The notes under the pieces were generated by a model, which was not told the origin of the DNA, searched no databases, and worked only from the letters and a program-made list of their open reading frames with translations. Of a stretch of 47,357 nucleotides of DNA, positions 24,899 to 34,045 are shown piece by piece. Each line of letters starts with the position of its first letter. The first letter of the stretch is position 1. The DNA is from UBA4055 sp036721445 (GTDB taxonomy: Bacteria > UBA4055): positions 1 to 47,357 of the forward strand of contig DAIMKZ010000005.1 of NCBI GenBank assembly GCA_036721445.1. Reading direction: 5' to 3'. Made by a program: the position numbers and the translations under genes.

Positions 24899-26245
24899 AT
24901 GTTCGAAGACCTGAGCGGAAAGCTCGAATCCATATTTAAGACTTTAAAGGGTCAGCACAGGATCTCGGAAGAGAACATCAAAGCTTCTCTCAGAGAGGTC
25001 AGGGTCGCTTTGCTGGAAGCCGACGTGAACTATGTTGTAGTGAAAGATTTCATCAACAGGGTGCGCGACAGGGCTATCGGCGAAAAGGTGTTCGAAAAAC
25101 TTACGCCGGGTCAGCTTATAATAAAATTCATTCACGAAGAGCTTGTGAGGGTGCTCGGAGGGGGAACGGCTGAAGTACAGATGCGCAAAGGCGCTGCGAC
25201 AGTGATCATGATGTGCGGCCTCCAGGGTTCCGGTAAAACTACCCATACAGCAAAGCTGGCCAGCTACTTCCGTAAGAAGAACAAATCCAAGCCGCTCATG
25301 GTCGCCGCTGACATTTACAGGCCGGCTGCCATTGACCAGCTCAAGACGCTCGGTAAACAGCTCAATATACCCGTATACTCCGAGGACTCAAAAGATGTGA
25401 CCGCCATTTGCGTCAGCGCGCTTGAATTCGCAAAGGAAAACAAGAACGATCTTATTATACTTGATACTGCAGGCAGGCTCCACATCGATGAGGAGATGAT
25501 GAACGAGCTCATCCGCGTAAAAGAAAAGATACAGCCGCACGAGATCCTTTTCGTGGCCGACAGTATGATCGGACAGGACGCCGTGACGACAGCCGCCGAA
25601 TTCAACGAAAAACTCAACTTTGACGGAGTGATCCTGACCAAAATGGACGGGGATTCGAGGGGAGGAGCGGCGCTTTCCATACGCGAGGTGACCGGCAAAC
25701 CTATCAAGTTCGTCGGTACCGGAGAGAAGCTGGACGAGATCGAGGTCTTCCATCCGGACAGGCTGGCTCAGAGAATACTCGGCATGGGCGATATTCTGTC
25801 GCTAGTCGAAAAAGCTCAGGACAACATGGACCAGTCCGAGGCGGAAAGGCTCGCCAGAAAGATCGAGAAAGAAGATTTTACTTATGAGGATTTTCTGGCA
25901 CAGATCAGGCAGATCAAGAAAATGGGATCCATAAAATCGATGCTGAAAATGATGCCCGGCATAGGCAGCAAGCTGGACGCGATGGATATAGACGAAAAGG
26001 CTTTTGTCAAGATCGAGGCGATAATCCATTCCATGACGAGAAAGGAAAGAAATAAACCTCAGCTACTCAACGGGTCCAGGAAATTAAGGATCGCCAGAGG
26101 TTCGGGCAGGAGCGTTCAGGAAATAAATCAGCTCATTAAACAGTTCGAGCAGATGAACATGATGATGAGACAGATAAGGAAAATAGGATTCAATAAACTG
26201 GCCAGAGGAATGTTCGGGGCAAAAGCTCCGGCAAGGCCGTATTAA
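24899..26245 (+). CDS. ffh: Ffh, signal recognition particle GTPase
   Basis: The 448-residue protein binds 4.5S RNA and signal sequences and delivers inner-membrane proteins to FtsY. It has an N-domain (MFEDLSGKLESIFKTLKG), the GTP P-loop GLQGSGKTT, DIYRPAAIDQLK, DTAGRLHID, TKMDGDSRGGAALS, and a methionine-rich M domain with MLKMMPGIG and MNMMMRQIRK. The conserved start is the ATG at 24899, although its AGGAAG is unusually close. It heads the classic ffh-rpsP-rimM-trmD-rplS cluster. Confidence 0.97.
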   Translation: MFEDLSGKLESIFKTLKGQHRISEENIKASLREVRVALLEADVNYVVVKDFINRVRDRAIGEKVFEKLTPGQLIIKFIHEELVRVLGGGTAEVQMRKGAATVIMMCGLQGSGKTTHTAKLASYFRKKNKSKPLMVAADIYRPAAIDQLKTLGKQLNIPVYSEDSKDVTAICVSALEFAKENKNDLIILDTAGRLHIDEEMMNELIRVKEKIQPHEILFVADSMIGQDAVTTAAEFNEKLNFDGVILTKMDGDSRGGAALSIREVTGKPIKFVGTGEKLDEIEVFHPDRLAQRILGMGDILSLVEKAQDNMDQSEAERLARKIEKEDFTYEDFLAQIRQIKKMGSIKSMLKMMPGIGSKLDAMDIDEKAFVKIEAIIHSMTRKERNKPQLLNGSRKLRIARGSGRSVQEINQLIKQFEQMNMMMRQIRKIGFNKLARGMFGAKAPARPY

Positions 26246-26317
26246 TTGTGTAATGGGCGTACCGGACTGGTTCCCGGCCGTTCATTAAATTACATAAAAT
26301 AAATAACCGGAGGAAAA

Positions 26318-26944
26318 ATGGTTAAACTGAGAATGACCAGACTGGGGAAGAAAAAAGCCCCCTTCTACAGGATCATCGCGATCGATTCAAAAAAAAGAAG
26401 AGACGGTGATTACATCGAAAAGATCGGTCTTTACAATCCCGTGGCTTCAGGAAAGGCCGAGAGACTGAGGATCGAAACGGAAAAAGCGCTAAAATGGCTT
26501 CTTGAGGGAGCACAGCCTTCACCGACCGTAAGAAATCTTTTCAGCGAAGTCGGTATTATGCTGAGATACGACATGATGAGAAGGATCAAAAAGCAGAAGG
26601 TCGAGAAAAAGAGCGCTGACGGCAAGCCCGTCATAAAATACATCGCCGTACTTGACGAGAACGGTGAACCTATCAGGAAATATACTGATGAGCAGATCGA
26701 GGAAGCTCACAGGAACTGGCTGCTCGTTCAGGAAAAGAAGAAGAACAAAAAACCTGTAGAGAAAAAGATACTTTCCAAAAAAGCCAAAGCGAAGATAGAA
26801 GCCGACAAGAAAGCCGCAGCTGCCGCTGCCGAAGAAGCTAAAAAAGCAGCCGAGGACGCAAAAAAGGCAGAAGAAGAAGCTAAAAAAGCCGCTGAGGCGG
26901 CTGTAGCCGAAGCTCCCGCTGCCGAAGAGAACAAGGCTGAATAG
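26318..26944 (+). CDS. rpsP: 30S ribosomal protein S16 with a long C-terminal extension
   Basis: The first 80 or so residues are canonical S16 (VKLRMTRLGKKKAPFYRIIAID, RDGDYIEKIGLYNP, EGAQPSPTVRNL). The protein then continues to 208 residues, well over twice the usual length. A middle part (about 90-150) has mixed composition, and a tail (about 150-208) consists of Ala/Lys/Glu helix-like repeats. Similar S16 tails are known to me from Bacteroidota. GGAGG precedes the ATG. The KH-domain gene often found between rpsP and rimM is absent. Confidence 0.95.
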   Translation: MVKLRMTRLGKKKAPFYRIIAIDSKKRRDGDYIEKIGLYNPVASGKAERLRIETEKALKWLLEGAQPSPTVRNLFSEVGIMLRYDMMRRIKKQKVEKKSADGKPVIKYIAVLDENGEPIRKYTDEQIEEAHRNWLLVQEKKKNKKPVEKKILSKKAKAKIEADKKAAAAAAEEAKKAAEDAKKAEEEAKKAAEAAVAEAPAAEENKAE

Positions 26945-26950
26945 TAAAAA

Positions 26951-27478
26951 ATGATCAGTCCCGACGACTATATATTCGTAGGAAAATTAGGCAGGACAGC
27001 GGGATTGAACGGTTCATTGACAATAGTATCACTCACATCTTTCCCGGAAAGGTTCGGAAGTATGAAGAAATTCTTCCTGACCAAAGAGAAAAGAACTCCT
27101 TTTGAGCTTGTCGTTGAAAAAGTGACCTACCATGACAGCAGGATCATTGTTAAGCTTAAAGGTATCGACACGGAAGAAAAGGCTAAAGAACTTACCGGAT
27201 ACAGGATAACCGTGAGCAGAAAAGACAGGGTAAAACCTCCGAAAGACTGCTATTTTATTGAAGATCTTCTGGAGTGCCTTGTTTATTTAAAGAGCGGCAG
27301 CCTTATAGGGAAGATGAAAGATGTAATAGACATGTCCTCCAACGATATTTATGTTGTTGACTATAAGGGACAGGATGTTCTTATACCTGCTATAAAGCAG
27401 TTTATAAAGGATATTGACATAGAAACCAAACGGATCACGGTACAACTTACTGACGGAATGCTTCCCGATGAAGATTGA
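26951..27478 (+). CDS. rimM: RimM, 16S rRNA processing factor
   Basis: This 175-residue protein binds S19 and helps mature the 30S head. The N-terminal barrel begins DYIFVGKLGRTAGLNGSLTI (family pattern VG.I...HGL.G) and ends before the PRC-type C-terminal half (DCYFIEDLLECLVYL, GQDVLIPAI..FIKDID). No clear Shine-Dalgarno is visible. The start lies 6 bases after the rpsP stop, so translation is probably coupled. The trmD gene overlaps its end by 11 bases. Confidence 0.94.
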   Translation: MISPDDYIFVGKLGRTAGLNGSLTIVSLTSFPERFGSMKKFFLTKEKRTPFELVVEKVTYHDSRIIVKLKGIDTEEKAKELTGYRITVSRKDRVKPPKDCYFIEDLLECLVYLKSGSLIGKMKDVIDMSSNDIYVVDYKGQDVLIPAIKQFIKDIDIETKRITVQLTDGMLPDED

Positions 27479-28154
27479 CATTGTAACCGCTTTACCGGAG
27501 CTGTTAACCGGATTTGTCGGAGAATCCATACTGAGGATCGGACAGGAAAAAGGTCTTATTGAGCTTAAAGTGCACGATCTGAGGGACTGGACCGCCGACA
27601 GACACAGAACGGTCGATGACTCCCCTTACGGCGGAGGTCCCGGAATGATAATGAAGGTCGAGCCTTTTGTGAAGGCGATAAGAGACCTTAAGACTCCAGA
27701 GTCGACCGTTATCATGCCGACGCCCGCCGGAGAAGTGTATTCTCAGAGTATTGCGAGAGAGCTTCTTGAGCTGGAACACATGATCATCATCTGCGGGCAT
27801 TACAAGGGGATAGACGCAAGGATCGAGCATTACATTGACAGGTTCATCTCAACGGGCGACTACATTCTGACCGGCGGAGAACTGCCCGCCGCGATAATAG
27901 CCGATTCAGTATGCAGACTGATCCCCGGAGTGATATCGGACATCGGTTCCGCCGACTCGGATTCTTTTGAGAACGGACTTCTGGACTGCGGCTATTACAC
28001 GAGACCGCCCGTCTTTGAAGGTCATGAGGTTCCCGAAGTGCTGATGTCGGGCAATCATAAGTCTATCGGAAAATGGCGGATGAACGACTCACTGGAGAGA
28101 ACAAGGCTCGCAAGACCGGATCTGTTTGAAAAGTATAATGAAAAATTAAAATAA
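27468..28154 (+). CDS. trmD: TrmD, tRNA (guanine-37-N1)-methyltransferase
   Basis: This 228-residue knotted (SPOUT) methyltransferase prevents frameshifting by methylating G37. Motifs are MKIDIVTALPELLTGF, RHRTVDDSPYGGGPGMIMK, ICGHYKGIDARIEHYIDRFISTGDYILTGGELPA (the SAM-binding knot) and YTRPPVFEGHEVPEVLMSGNH. Length is slightly short but complete. It overlaps rimM by 11 bases, indicating tight coupling. Confidence 0.97.
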   Translation: MKIDIVTALPELLTGFVGESILRIGQEKGLIELKVHDLRDWTADRHRTVDDSPYGGGPGMIMKVEPFVKAIRDLKTPESTVIMPTPAGEVYSQSIARELLELEHMIIICGHYKGIDARIEHYIDRFISTGDYILTGGELPAAIIADSVCRLIPGVISDIGSADSDSFENGLLDCGYYTRPPVFEGHEVPEVLMSGNHKSIGKWRMNDSLERTRLARPDLFEKYNEKLK

Positions 28155-28165
28155 CGGGGTAAAAG

Positions 28166-28516
28166 ATGGATTTTTTACATTCACTTAATACTGAGCAGGT
28201 CAAGACTGACAGGCCGGAATTCAAAGCCGGCGACACTCTTGATGTGCATATCAGGATAGTCGAGGGCAACAAGGAGAGGGTACAGATTTTCTCCGGCGTT
28301 GTCATTCAGGTAAAAGGAACAGGCGTCGGTAAGACTTTTACGATAAGAAAAATATCGAACGGTATCGGCGTTGAAAAAATTCTTCCTCTGAACTCTCCTT
28401 TCATTGACAAGATAGTTAAAGTCAAAGAAGGAAAGGTCAGACAGGCCAGGATCTACTACTTCAGAGAAAGAAGGGGTAAATCTGCAAGGATCAAAGAAGT
28501 CAAAAAAGGTAAATAG
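28166..28516 (+). CDS. rplS: 50S ribosomal protein L19
   Basis: The 116-residue protein has the L19 pattern KAGDTLDVHIRIVEGNKERVQIFSGVVI followed by RKISNGIGVEKILPLNSPFID and KARIYYFRERRGKSARIKE-type residues at the end. It closes the ffh-rpsP-rimM-trmD-rplS unit and is followed within 12 bases by a shared terminator. Confidence 0.97.
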   Translation: MDFLHSLNTEQVKTDRPEFKAGDTLDVHIRIVEGNKERVQIFSGVVIQVKGTGVGKTFTIRKISNGIGVEKILPLNSPFIDKIVKVKEGKVRQARIYYFRERRGKSARIKEVKKGK

Positions 28517-28528
28517 GCAAATGAAAAA

Positions 28529-28545
28529 GGCTGCCTCGCGCAGCC
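28529..28545. terminator. Bidirectional terminator between rplS and smpB
   Basis: A 6-bp GC-rich stem (GGCTGC/GCAGCC) with a five-base loop has an A-run before and a T-run after; it serves the convergent genes on both sides. Confidence 0.83.
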
Positions 28546-28550
28546 TTTTT

Positions 28551-29018
28551 TTATTTATTGAAGGATTTCACCACCCTGTCGAGCTCACGCTTGACCTCTC
28601 TTTCCTTGATGGCGTCTCGTTTCTCATACTCCCTTCTGCCTTTGCAGAGACCTATCTCCACTTTGATAAGGTGCATTTTTCTGTATACTCTTAACGGAAT
28701 TACGGTCAGACCGGTATTCTGAAGCTTCGTTTTAAGTTTTTTAAGCTCTCTTTTATTCAGAAGCAGCTTCCTGTTCCTTGTGGTCTCATGGTTGAAGATA
28801 TTTGCTTCCCTGAACTCAGAAACATGCATCCCTATGACGAAGAGCTCGTCTCCGATGAATTTGGCGTAACACTCCTTCAGAGAGACTTTACCTGCTTTTA
28901 TGGATTTCACTTCACTCCCGACAAGAACTATACCCGCCTCATATTTTTCGAGTATCTCATAGTCATGGAAAGCTTTTTTATTCTGAGCAAGATTTGTATT
29001 TTTAGTTTCTTTTGCCAT
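28551..29018 (-). CDS. smpB: SmpB, tmRNA-binding protein
   Basis: The 155-residue partner of tmRNA in ribosome rescue. It has NKKAFHDYEILEKYEAGIVLVGSEVKSIKAGKVSL, the family signature, then LLNKRELKKL and the basic C-terminal tail (KGRREYEKRDAIKEREVKRELDR) that enters the mRNA channel. I did not find an ssrA gene in the window. A hairpin terminator of the upstream lipoprotein gene lies 45 bases before its start. Confidence 0.97.
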   Translation of the reverse strand: MAKETKNTNLAQNKKAFHDYEILEKYEAGIVLVGSEVKSIKAGKVSLKECYAKFIGDELFVIGMHVSEFREANIFNHETTRNRKLLLNKRELKKLKTKLQNTGLTVIPLRVYRKMHLIKVEIGLCKGRREYEKRDAIKEREVKRELDRVVKSFNK

Positions 29019-29062
29019 TACTGCCTTTTAGTTAAACTCGACGCGGTGCCTTCCGAACAAAA

Positions 29063-29080
29063 AGACGCGTAAACGCGTCT
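29063..29080 (-). terminator. Terminator after the lipoprotein gene
   Basis: A stem of AGACGCG/CGCGTCT with a TAAA loop, flanked by A-run and T-run, lies between the lipoprotein gene and smpB. Confidence 0.8.
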
Positions 29081-29112
29081 TTTTTATGTTACGGGATCTT
29101 ATAAAATTTCAT

Positions 29113-30060
29113 TTATTCGATACCGGTAAAATCGCCAATCGAGAATTCAATTATCGGGTTTTGTTTACTGTTGTCGAATTTTATGCTCATCGGATATTCC
29201 GTCTTTTCGAAAACACCCTTTTTTCTAATAATGTATTTGTTTATGTTCTCAATATCTTCAACGCTGTAGAATATCTCTCCTATCAGTTCAAATATAAGAA
29301 CATTTGCGTCCTCATTCGAAAAACCGTCGGAATTATTGATCACGTGAATACCTATGACCTGACCTTCCTTCATGCTGAAATACAGCGACGTCTGTTTGCC
29401 TGTGAATTTAAGGGTTTTTGTAGCGTTCTGCGTATATACCAGATCCTCAGTATATTTCGGCGTCAGATATGAAGAAAGCTGCTGATATGTCATCTTCATA
29501 ACGGATCTGCTGTCGTTCCTCGCAGACGCGATCGCCAGATTATACTCCTTCTCTTTCTGCATCTCAATATTCTTACGCTGCCTTTCTTCTTCGCGTTTCT
29601 TCTGTTTCTCGACTTCGTTCTTCCTTCTTACGATCTCCATTTCTGTGAGCTCATATGGCTCAGAGTAATAATCCGTGTCAAAGAAGAATTTGTTCTTGGT
29701 GAACCCTTCAATATAGCCGCGTTCTTTATTAAACACTCTTATCCTTGTGAGTTCAAGACCGAGCTTTCCGTCAACCACCTCAACGAATTCTCTTGAATAA
29801 ACATAAGTTACAGGTTCGGCAAATTTAGATTCATCGGCATATACAGGCACCTTACGATTCTTGATCCACCTGAATTTTGACCAGTGCGGTTCCAGCTTTG
29901 TCTTATAAAATTCTTTACCTTCCTCGTCTGTCATAATATCTTCTGAAACTTTTGCGGATTCAATTGCTCCGCCCGTTCTTGATTCATCGATCGTAAACTT
30001 TTTCTGAACGCATCCGAATAACACTAATACCGTCATCAGAACAAATAAATATCTTATCAT
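29113..30060 (-). CDS. Predicted lipoprotein of unknown function
   Basis: This 315-residue protein starts with a lipoprotein signal (MIRYLFVLMTVLVLFGC, Cys17 as the lipidated residue). A segment about 65-125 (KNRKVPVYADESKF ... RGYIEGFTKNKFFF) has the spacing of a bacterial SH3-like domain. A highly charged, coiled-coil-like stretch follows (RRKNEVEKQKKREEERQRKN, about 145-170), then a C-terminal globular part. I recognise no enzyme motif. It probably sits in the outer membrane facing the periplasm. It follows the TPR gene by 28 bases and is likely cotranscribed with it. Confidence 0.78.
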   Translation of the reverse strand: MIRYLFVLMTVLVLFGCVQKKFTIDESRTGGAIESAKVSEDIMTDEEGKEFYKTKLEPHWSKFRWIKNRKVPVYADESKFAEPVTYVYSREFVEVVDGKLGLELTRIRVFNKERGYIEGFTKNKFFFDTDYYSEPYELTEMEIVRRKNEVEKQKKREEERQRKNIEMQKEKEYNLAIASARNDSRSVMKMTYQQLSSYLTPKYTEDLVYTQNATKTLKFTGKQTSLYFSMKEGQVIGIHVINNSDGFSNEDANVLIFELIGEIFYSVEDIENINKYIIRKKGVFEKTEYPMSIKFDNSKQNPIIEFSIGDFTGIE

Positions 30061-30088
30061 AAATCTAACCTCCTCACTTTGGTAAGGA

Positions 30089-31147
30089 TTAATTTTTTAG
30101 CCTTTCGATCTCCCCGAGCCAGAATTCAACTGACTGCTTGGTAAGAAAATCTTCCTGGGCTATCAGAAGGGATCTCTTTGCATCGTCATACTTCTTCATT
30201 TTTACCAGCGCTATAGCTCTCTCAAGATGACCTAGGCTGTATTTTGCGTCTTTACTGTAGGTGATCGCTTTATCTGCATACTCAAGCGCGCTTATGGCCC
30301 TTCCCTGAACATTGTACAGCTGAGAAAGCCTGACGCAGAGTTCGTAGAACTTCCTGTAGCCTTTCGGACCGAGCTGTATACCTTTAAGGAAAACCGAAAT
30401 AGCTTCTTCGGTCAGCCTGTCCTTTTCCTCTTTTCCTTTTACGAGGTTGCTCTGCTCAACAAGACTGCCGCCCAAAGCATTGTATATTTTATGGTCTTTC
30501 GGATCCAGTTTTAAAGCTTTCTGATAATACTCTACCGCTTTTCCAGGATCGTTCTTTTTTGTAACATAGACGCCGCCGATCAGATAGAAAGCATTTTCAG
30601 GCTTGTAATATTTCGACATCTTTAAATAATATTCAATGGCGCGGTCGGGATTGGAGTGGATTATATCGTTGCCGACCTTATAATATATTTTTCCCCTGTC
30701 TTCTGTGTTCTTCATTCCTTCAAGATACTTTTCCATTTCGCTGAAATTCCCGAGATCCGCGCTTACATCAGCAGCCTGATAATAAGCTTCATCAAAGTCG
30801 TTCTTAATAGCTATTGCCTCTTTGAATTTTTCAAGAGCCTCTTTAAGGTTTTTGTCTTTTTTGAGCTGTATACCCTCATTATATGCCGCTTTGTGCAGAT
30901 TCTCAGACTCGTCTTTACATTTCAGATAATCTTTTCTGAGGTTCTCGGATTCTTCCCAGAGAAGATTGTATTTCGGAAGAAGTTCGTCGTACTGAGCCTT
31001 TGTGATATCCGTGCTTTTCATTCTGGTCTCGATTTCTTTCCACGCATCGAGTTTGTCTTCATATAGCTTTTTCTTATCTCCGCAGGTATCTGCCAGAAGT
31101 GAGGCGGTCAAGGCAAATATCATCAGGTTTATAAGTATTAAACGCAT
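30089..31147 (-). CDS. Secreted TPR-repeat protein
   Basis: The protein is 352 residues from the chosen ATG at 31147, which has GGAG eight bases before it and gives a clean signal peptide (MRLILINLMIFALTASLLA). A coiled-coil-like region (about 20-85) precedes five or more tetratricopeptide repeats, for example KEALEKFKEAIAIKNDFDEAYY, DRAIEYYLKMSKYYKPENAFYL and GKAVEYYQKALKLDPKDHKIYN. TPRs mediate protein contacts; the partner may be the downstream lipoprotein. No enzyme domain is visible. It lies 79 bases behind lon. Confidence 0.82.
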   Translation of the reverse strand: MRLILINLMIFALTASLLADTCGDKKKLYEDKLDAWKEIETRMKSTDITKAQYDELLPKYNLLWEESENLRKDYLKCKDESENLHKAAYNEGIQLKKDKNLKEALEKFKEAIAIKNDFDEAYYQAADVSADLGNFSEMEKYLEGMKNTEDRGKIYYKVGNDIIHSNPDRAIEYYLKMSKYYKPENAFYLIGGVYVTKKNDPGKAVEYYQKALKLDPKDHKIYNALGGSLVEQSNLVKGKEEKDRLTEEAISVFLKGIQLGPKGYRKFYELCVRLSQLYNVQGRAISALEYADKAITYSKDAKYSLGHLERAIALVKMKKYDDAKRSLLIAQEDFLTKQSVEFWLGEIERLKN

Positions 31148-31226
31148 CTTTTTCTCCGTTACGTTTTCATTCAGTTTTAAAAGAGTATGTAAAAAACTCA
31201 AAAAATATTGATTTCGCAAGTAAAAA

Positions 31227-33599
31227 TTATACTTTTTTTCTAACTCCTATTTTCTTTTTTAAAGCTATTTTGAGCACTTCGTCGATATGCTCTACAGGAA
31301 TGATATTGAGATGTTCGAGCACTTCTTTGGGAATTTCTTCCAGATCTTTCTGATTGTCATGCGGTATAATTACCGTTCTTATACCTGCTTTGTGAGCCGC
31401 TATTACCTTCTCCCTTAAGCCGCCGATCTCCATAGCTTTACCTCTGAGAGATATTTCCCCGGTCATGGCTACATCTTTCCTTACAGGATTTTTAGTATAA
31501 AGGGAGATTATCGCGGTCGTAATAGCGAGTCCGGCAGAAGGTCCGTCCTTGGGTGTAGCTCCGTCGGGAACATGAATATGCAGGTCAGACTTTTCATATT
31601 TCTTAAGATCGATGCCCAGAGAGTCAGCGTTAGCCCTCATATAGCTTATTGCTATCTCTGCGGATTCTTTCATAACTTCTCCAAGCTGGCCGGTTATCTT
31701 GACCCTTTCGGAACCTTTCATCAGATTGGCCTCAATGAACAGTATTGCACCTCCGGCCGGAGACCATGCAAGTCCCGTGCAAACTCCGACTTCGTCCTTT
31801 CTGTTCGCCATTTCCGGAGTGATGAACTTGTTTCCGAGATATTCCCTGACCTTTTTTTCATCTATTTTTACACCTGTCTTTTCGCCTTTTGCTTTCATCA
31901 CCGCAACTTTTCTACATATCTTCTCGATCCTTTGTTCCAGTTTACGAACGCCGGCTTCTCTTGTGAAGTTATGAACTATGTGCTCAACGGCCTTTCTTGT
32001 GAACCTGATATCATTTGCGTTGAGCCCGTTCTGCTTCATCTGTCTTTTTATTATATAGTTCTCCGCGATCGCAACCTTTTCCTGTGTTATGTAGCTGGGG
32101 AATTCGATAATCTCCATTCTGTCGTAGAGAGGTTCGGGAATATATTCCGGATAATTCGCCGTCATGATGAACATAATTTTAGAAAGGTCGAACGGAACGT
32201 CAAGATAATGGTCCACAAATGCGGAGTTCTGTTCGGGATCAAGCGCTTCGAGGAGCGCTGCGGCCGGGTCACCCTGACTGCTGCTCGTGAGTTTGTCTAT
32301 TTCGTCCAGCATCATCACAGGATTTCTCACGCCTGCCTGCCTAAGCTGTTTTATTATTATACCCGGCATCGAGCCTATGTATGTTCTCCTGTGACCCCTG
32401 ATCTCCGCTTCATCCCTTACTCCTCCGAGAGATGCTCGGGCGAACTTTCTGCCCATGGCTCTGGCGATAGACTTTCCTATTGATGTTTTGCCTGTTCCCG
32501 GGGGGCCTACCAGACAAAGAATGCTTCCTTTCGAATCTTCGGTGAGTTTTCTTACCGCCATATATTCAAGTATCCTTTCCTTGATCTCCTTCAATCCGTA
32601 GTGGTCCTCGTCGAGTATTTTCCTGGCTTTTTCGATGTCAATTTCTCCGCTTTCCTCCTCGTTCCAGGGAAGGTCCAGCAGCCAGTCCAGATATGTTCTC
32701 GCAACTGTATATTCGCTTGATGCGGATGACATTCTGTTCAGCCTCTTCAGCTCTCTTTTTGCTGATATCTGAGCCAGTTCGGGAAGTTTTTTCTTTGAGA
32801 GTTTTTTCTGAAGGTCTTCCAGCTCCTGAGATTCATCCTCTGTCTCGCCAAGCTCCTTCTTTATAGCTCTAAGCTGCTCTCTCAGATAATAATCCTTCTG
32901 GTCTTTTTCCAGCTCTTCATCAACATCTTCCTGGATCTTAGTGGTCAGTTTAAGCAGTTTAAGTTCTTTGTTGAGGTACGATGAAAGTAGTATAAGCCTT
33001 TCTTCAATATCTGTTTCCTCGAGTATCTTCTGTCTTTTGTCAATTGTCAGATTCAGGTTCGATGCAATAAAATCCGCTACTTTTGACGGTGTTTTTATAG
33101 TATTCAGAGCTATTCGTAGCTCATCAGGAATGTTGTGCGACAGATTAATGATCTCTGTAAAAGTCTCTGTCACCGACCTCAGGAGTGCGGTAAGTTTCAG
33201 GCTTTGGGTCTTTTTTTCCTTTAAGGACTCCACTCTGCCGACAATATAGGGAAGTTCTTTCTCTATCTTTTTAAGTTCTATCCTTCCCAGTCCCTGAACC
33301 AGCAGTCTGGCGGAATTGTCCCTGTCGCCCCGGAACATTCTCAGGATGAGTACTGCAGTACCTACATTATAAATTTCAGATTTTTTTGATGTTCCGGTAT
33401 CGTCAGGCTTGTTGGCGAATATACCTACGATCTTGGTAGTACTTACTGAATCATTTATAAGTTTGATCAGAGATTCGTCATTAACTATCAGAGGCATAAT
33501 GACATTAGGAAAAACGACCATGTTCATTAACGGAAGAATGGGCAATCTGTCAGGAATGCTGAATGTTTTTCTGTTCTGATTATTGTTCTGCGCTGGCAT
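31227..33599 (-). CDS. lon: Lon ATP-dependent protease
   Basis: The 790-residue cytosolic AAA+ protease degrades misfolded and regulatory proteins. The N-terminal substrate domain begins LPILPLMNMVVFPNVIMPL. The ATPase has Walker A GPPGTGKTS, Walker B MMLDEIDKL and the ASLGGVRDEAEIRGHRRTYIG block. The proteolytic domain has Ser in PKDGPSAGLAI and Lys in the following MTGEISLRGKAMEIGGLREKVIAA. A GGAGGA site precedes the ATG. It follows the Hsp20 gene by 21 bases, a likely chaperone-protease pairing. Confidence 0.97.
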   Translation of the reverse strand: MPAQNNNQNRKTFSIPDRLPILPLMNMVVFPNVIMPLIVNDESLIKLINDSVSTTKIVGIFANKPDDTGTSKKSEIYNVGTAVLILRMFRGDRDNSARLLVQGLGRIELKKIEKELPYIVGRVESLKEKKTQSLKLTALLRSVTETFTEIINLSHNIPDELRIALNTIKTPSKVADFIASNLNLTIDKRQKILEETDIEERLILLSSYLNKELKLLKLTTKIQEDVDEELEKDQKDYYLREQLRAIKKELGETEDESQELEDLQKKLSKKKLPELAQISAKRELKRLNRMSSASSEYTVARTYLDWLLDLPWNEEESGEIDIEKARKILDEDHYGLKEIKERILEYMAVRKLTEDSKGSILCLVGPPGTGKTSIGKSIARAMGRKFARASLGGVRDEAEIRGHRRTYIGSMPGIIIKQLRQAGVRNPVMMLDEIDKLTSSSQGDPAAALLEALDPEQNSAFVDHYLDVPFDLSKIMFIMTANYPEYIPEPLYDRMEIIEFPSYITQEKVAIAENYIIKRQMKQNGLNANDIRFTRKAVEHIVHNFTREAGVRKLEQRIEKICRKVAVMKAKGEKTGVKIDEKKVREYLGNKFITPEMANRKDEVGVCTGLAWSPAGGAILFIEANLMKGSERVKITGQLGEVMKESAEIAISYMRANADSLGIDLKKYEKSDLHIHVPDGATPKDGPSAGLAITTAIISLYTKNPVRKDVAMTGEISLRGKAMEIGGLREKVIAAHKAGIRTVIIPHDNQKDLEEIPKEVLEHLNIIPVEHIDEVLKIALKKKIGVRKKV

Positions 33600-33620
33600 T
33601 TTGTCCTCCGGATATATGTC

Positions 33621-34025
33621 TTAAAGCTTTTTCGCAGTGATAATATAAAAACCTTTTTTATAACACTGTCTTACTGTAGAAAGGTCTATCGAAAAAGGAA
33701 GGTTGACAACTCTTTCGAAAGGTCCGAAATCGATCTCCATCTTATGGTAATGCCTTTTTCTTTCGCACCCTATCTGATCCCTGACACCTTTGATTATAAG
33801 ATGATCATCATCTACTTCAAGTTCCACTTTTTCAGGATCGATATAGGAAAGATCGGCTACGATATAGAGCTCTTCTCTTATCTCGTAAACATCCACCCTC
33901 GGCCTCCATCCCACCGATTCGTCACATATAAATGTTTTGTGGCTGTTGAAATAATGATACTGGTCTGATTCGTAGATTATGCTGTCGGCATTGTACTTTA
34001 TCAGTTTTTTTCTGAACTTGTCCAT
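33621..34025 (-). CDS. Hsp20/alpha-crystallin small heat-shock protein
   Basis: The 134-residue protein contains an alpha-crystallin fold: PRVDVYEIREELYIVADLSYIDPEKVELEVDDDHLIIKG, then PFERVVNLPFSIDLSTVRQCYKKGFYIITAKK. It ends right after the last strand and lacks the C-terminal IxI motif that links oligomers in many Hsp20s, so assembly may differ. A strong GGAGGG precedes the start. It lies between the giant kinase gene (20 bases) and lon (21 bases). I found no CIRCE-like inverted repeat. Confidence 0.9.
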   Translation of the reverse strand: MDKFRKKLIKYNADSIIYESDQYHYFNSHKTFICDESVGWRPRVDVYEIREELYIVADLSYIDPEKVELEVDDDHLIIKGVRDQIGCERKRHYHKMEIDFGPFERVVNLPFSIDLSTVRQCYKKGFYIITAKKL

Positions 34026-34045
34026 CTGTTTCCCTCCGGAGATGA

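Noticed and set aside
26728..26934. Open frame opposite the rpsP tail rich in Ala, Ser and Phe
   Set aside because: It arises from the repetitive Ala/Lys/Glu codons of S16 and has no start signal.
31572..32483. 303-codon plus-strand open frame within lon
   Set aside because: It is antisense to the conserved Lon ATPase and protease domains, with no domain of its own and no ribosome site.
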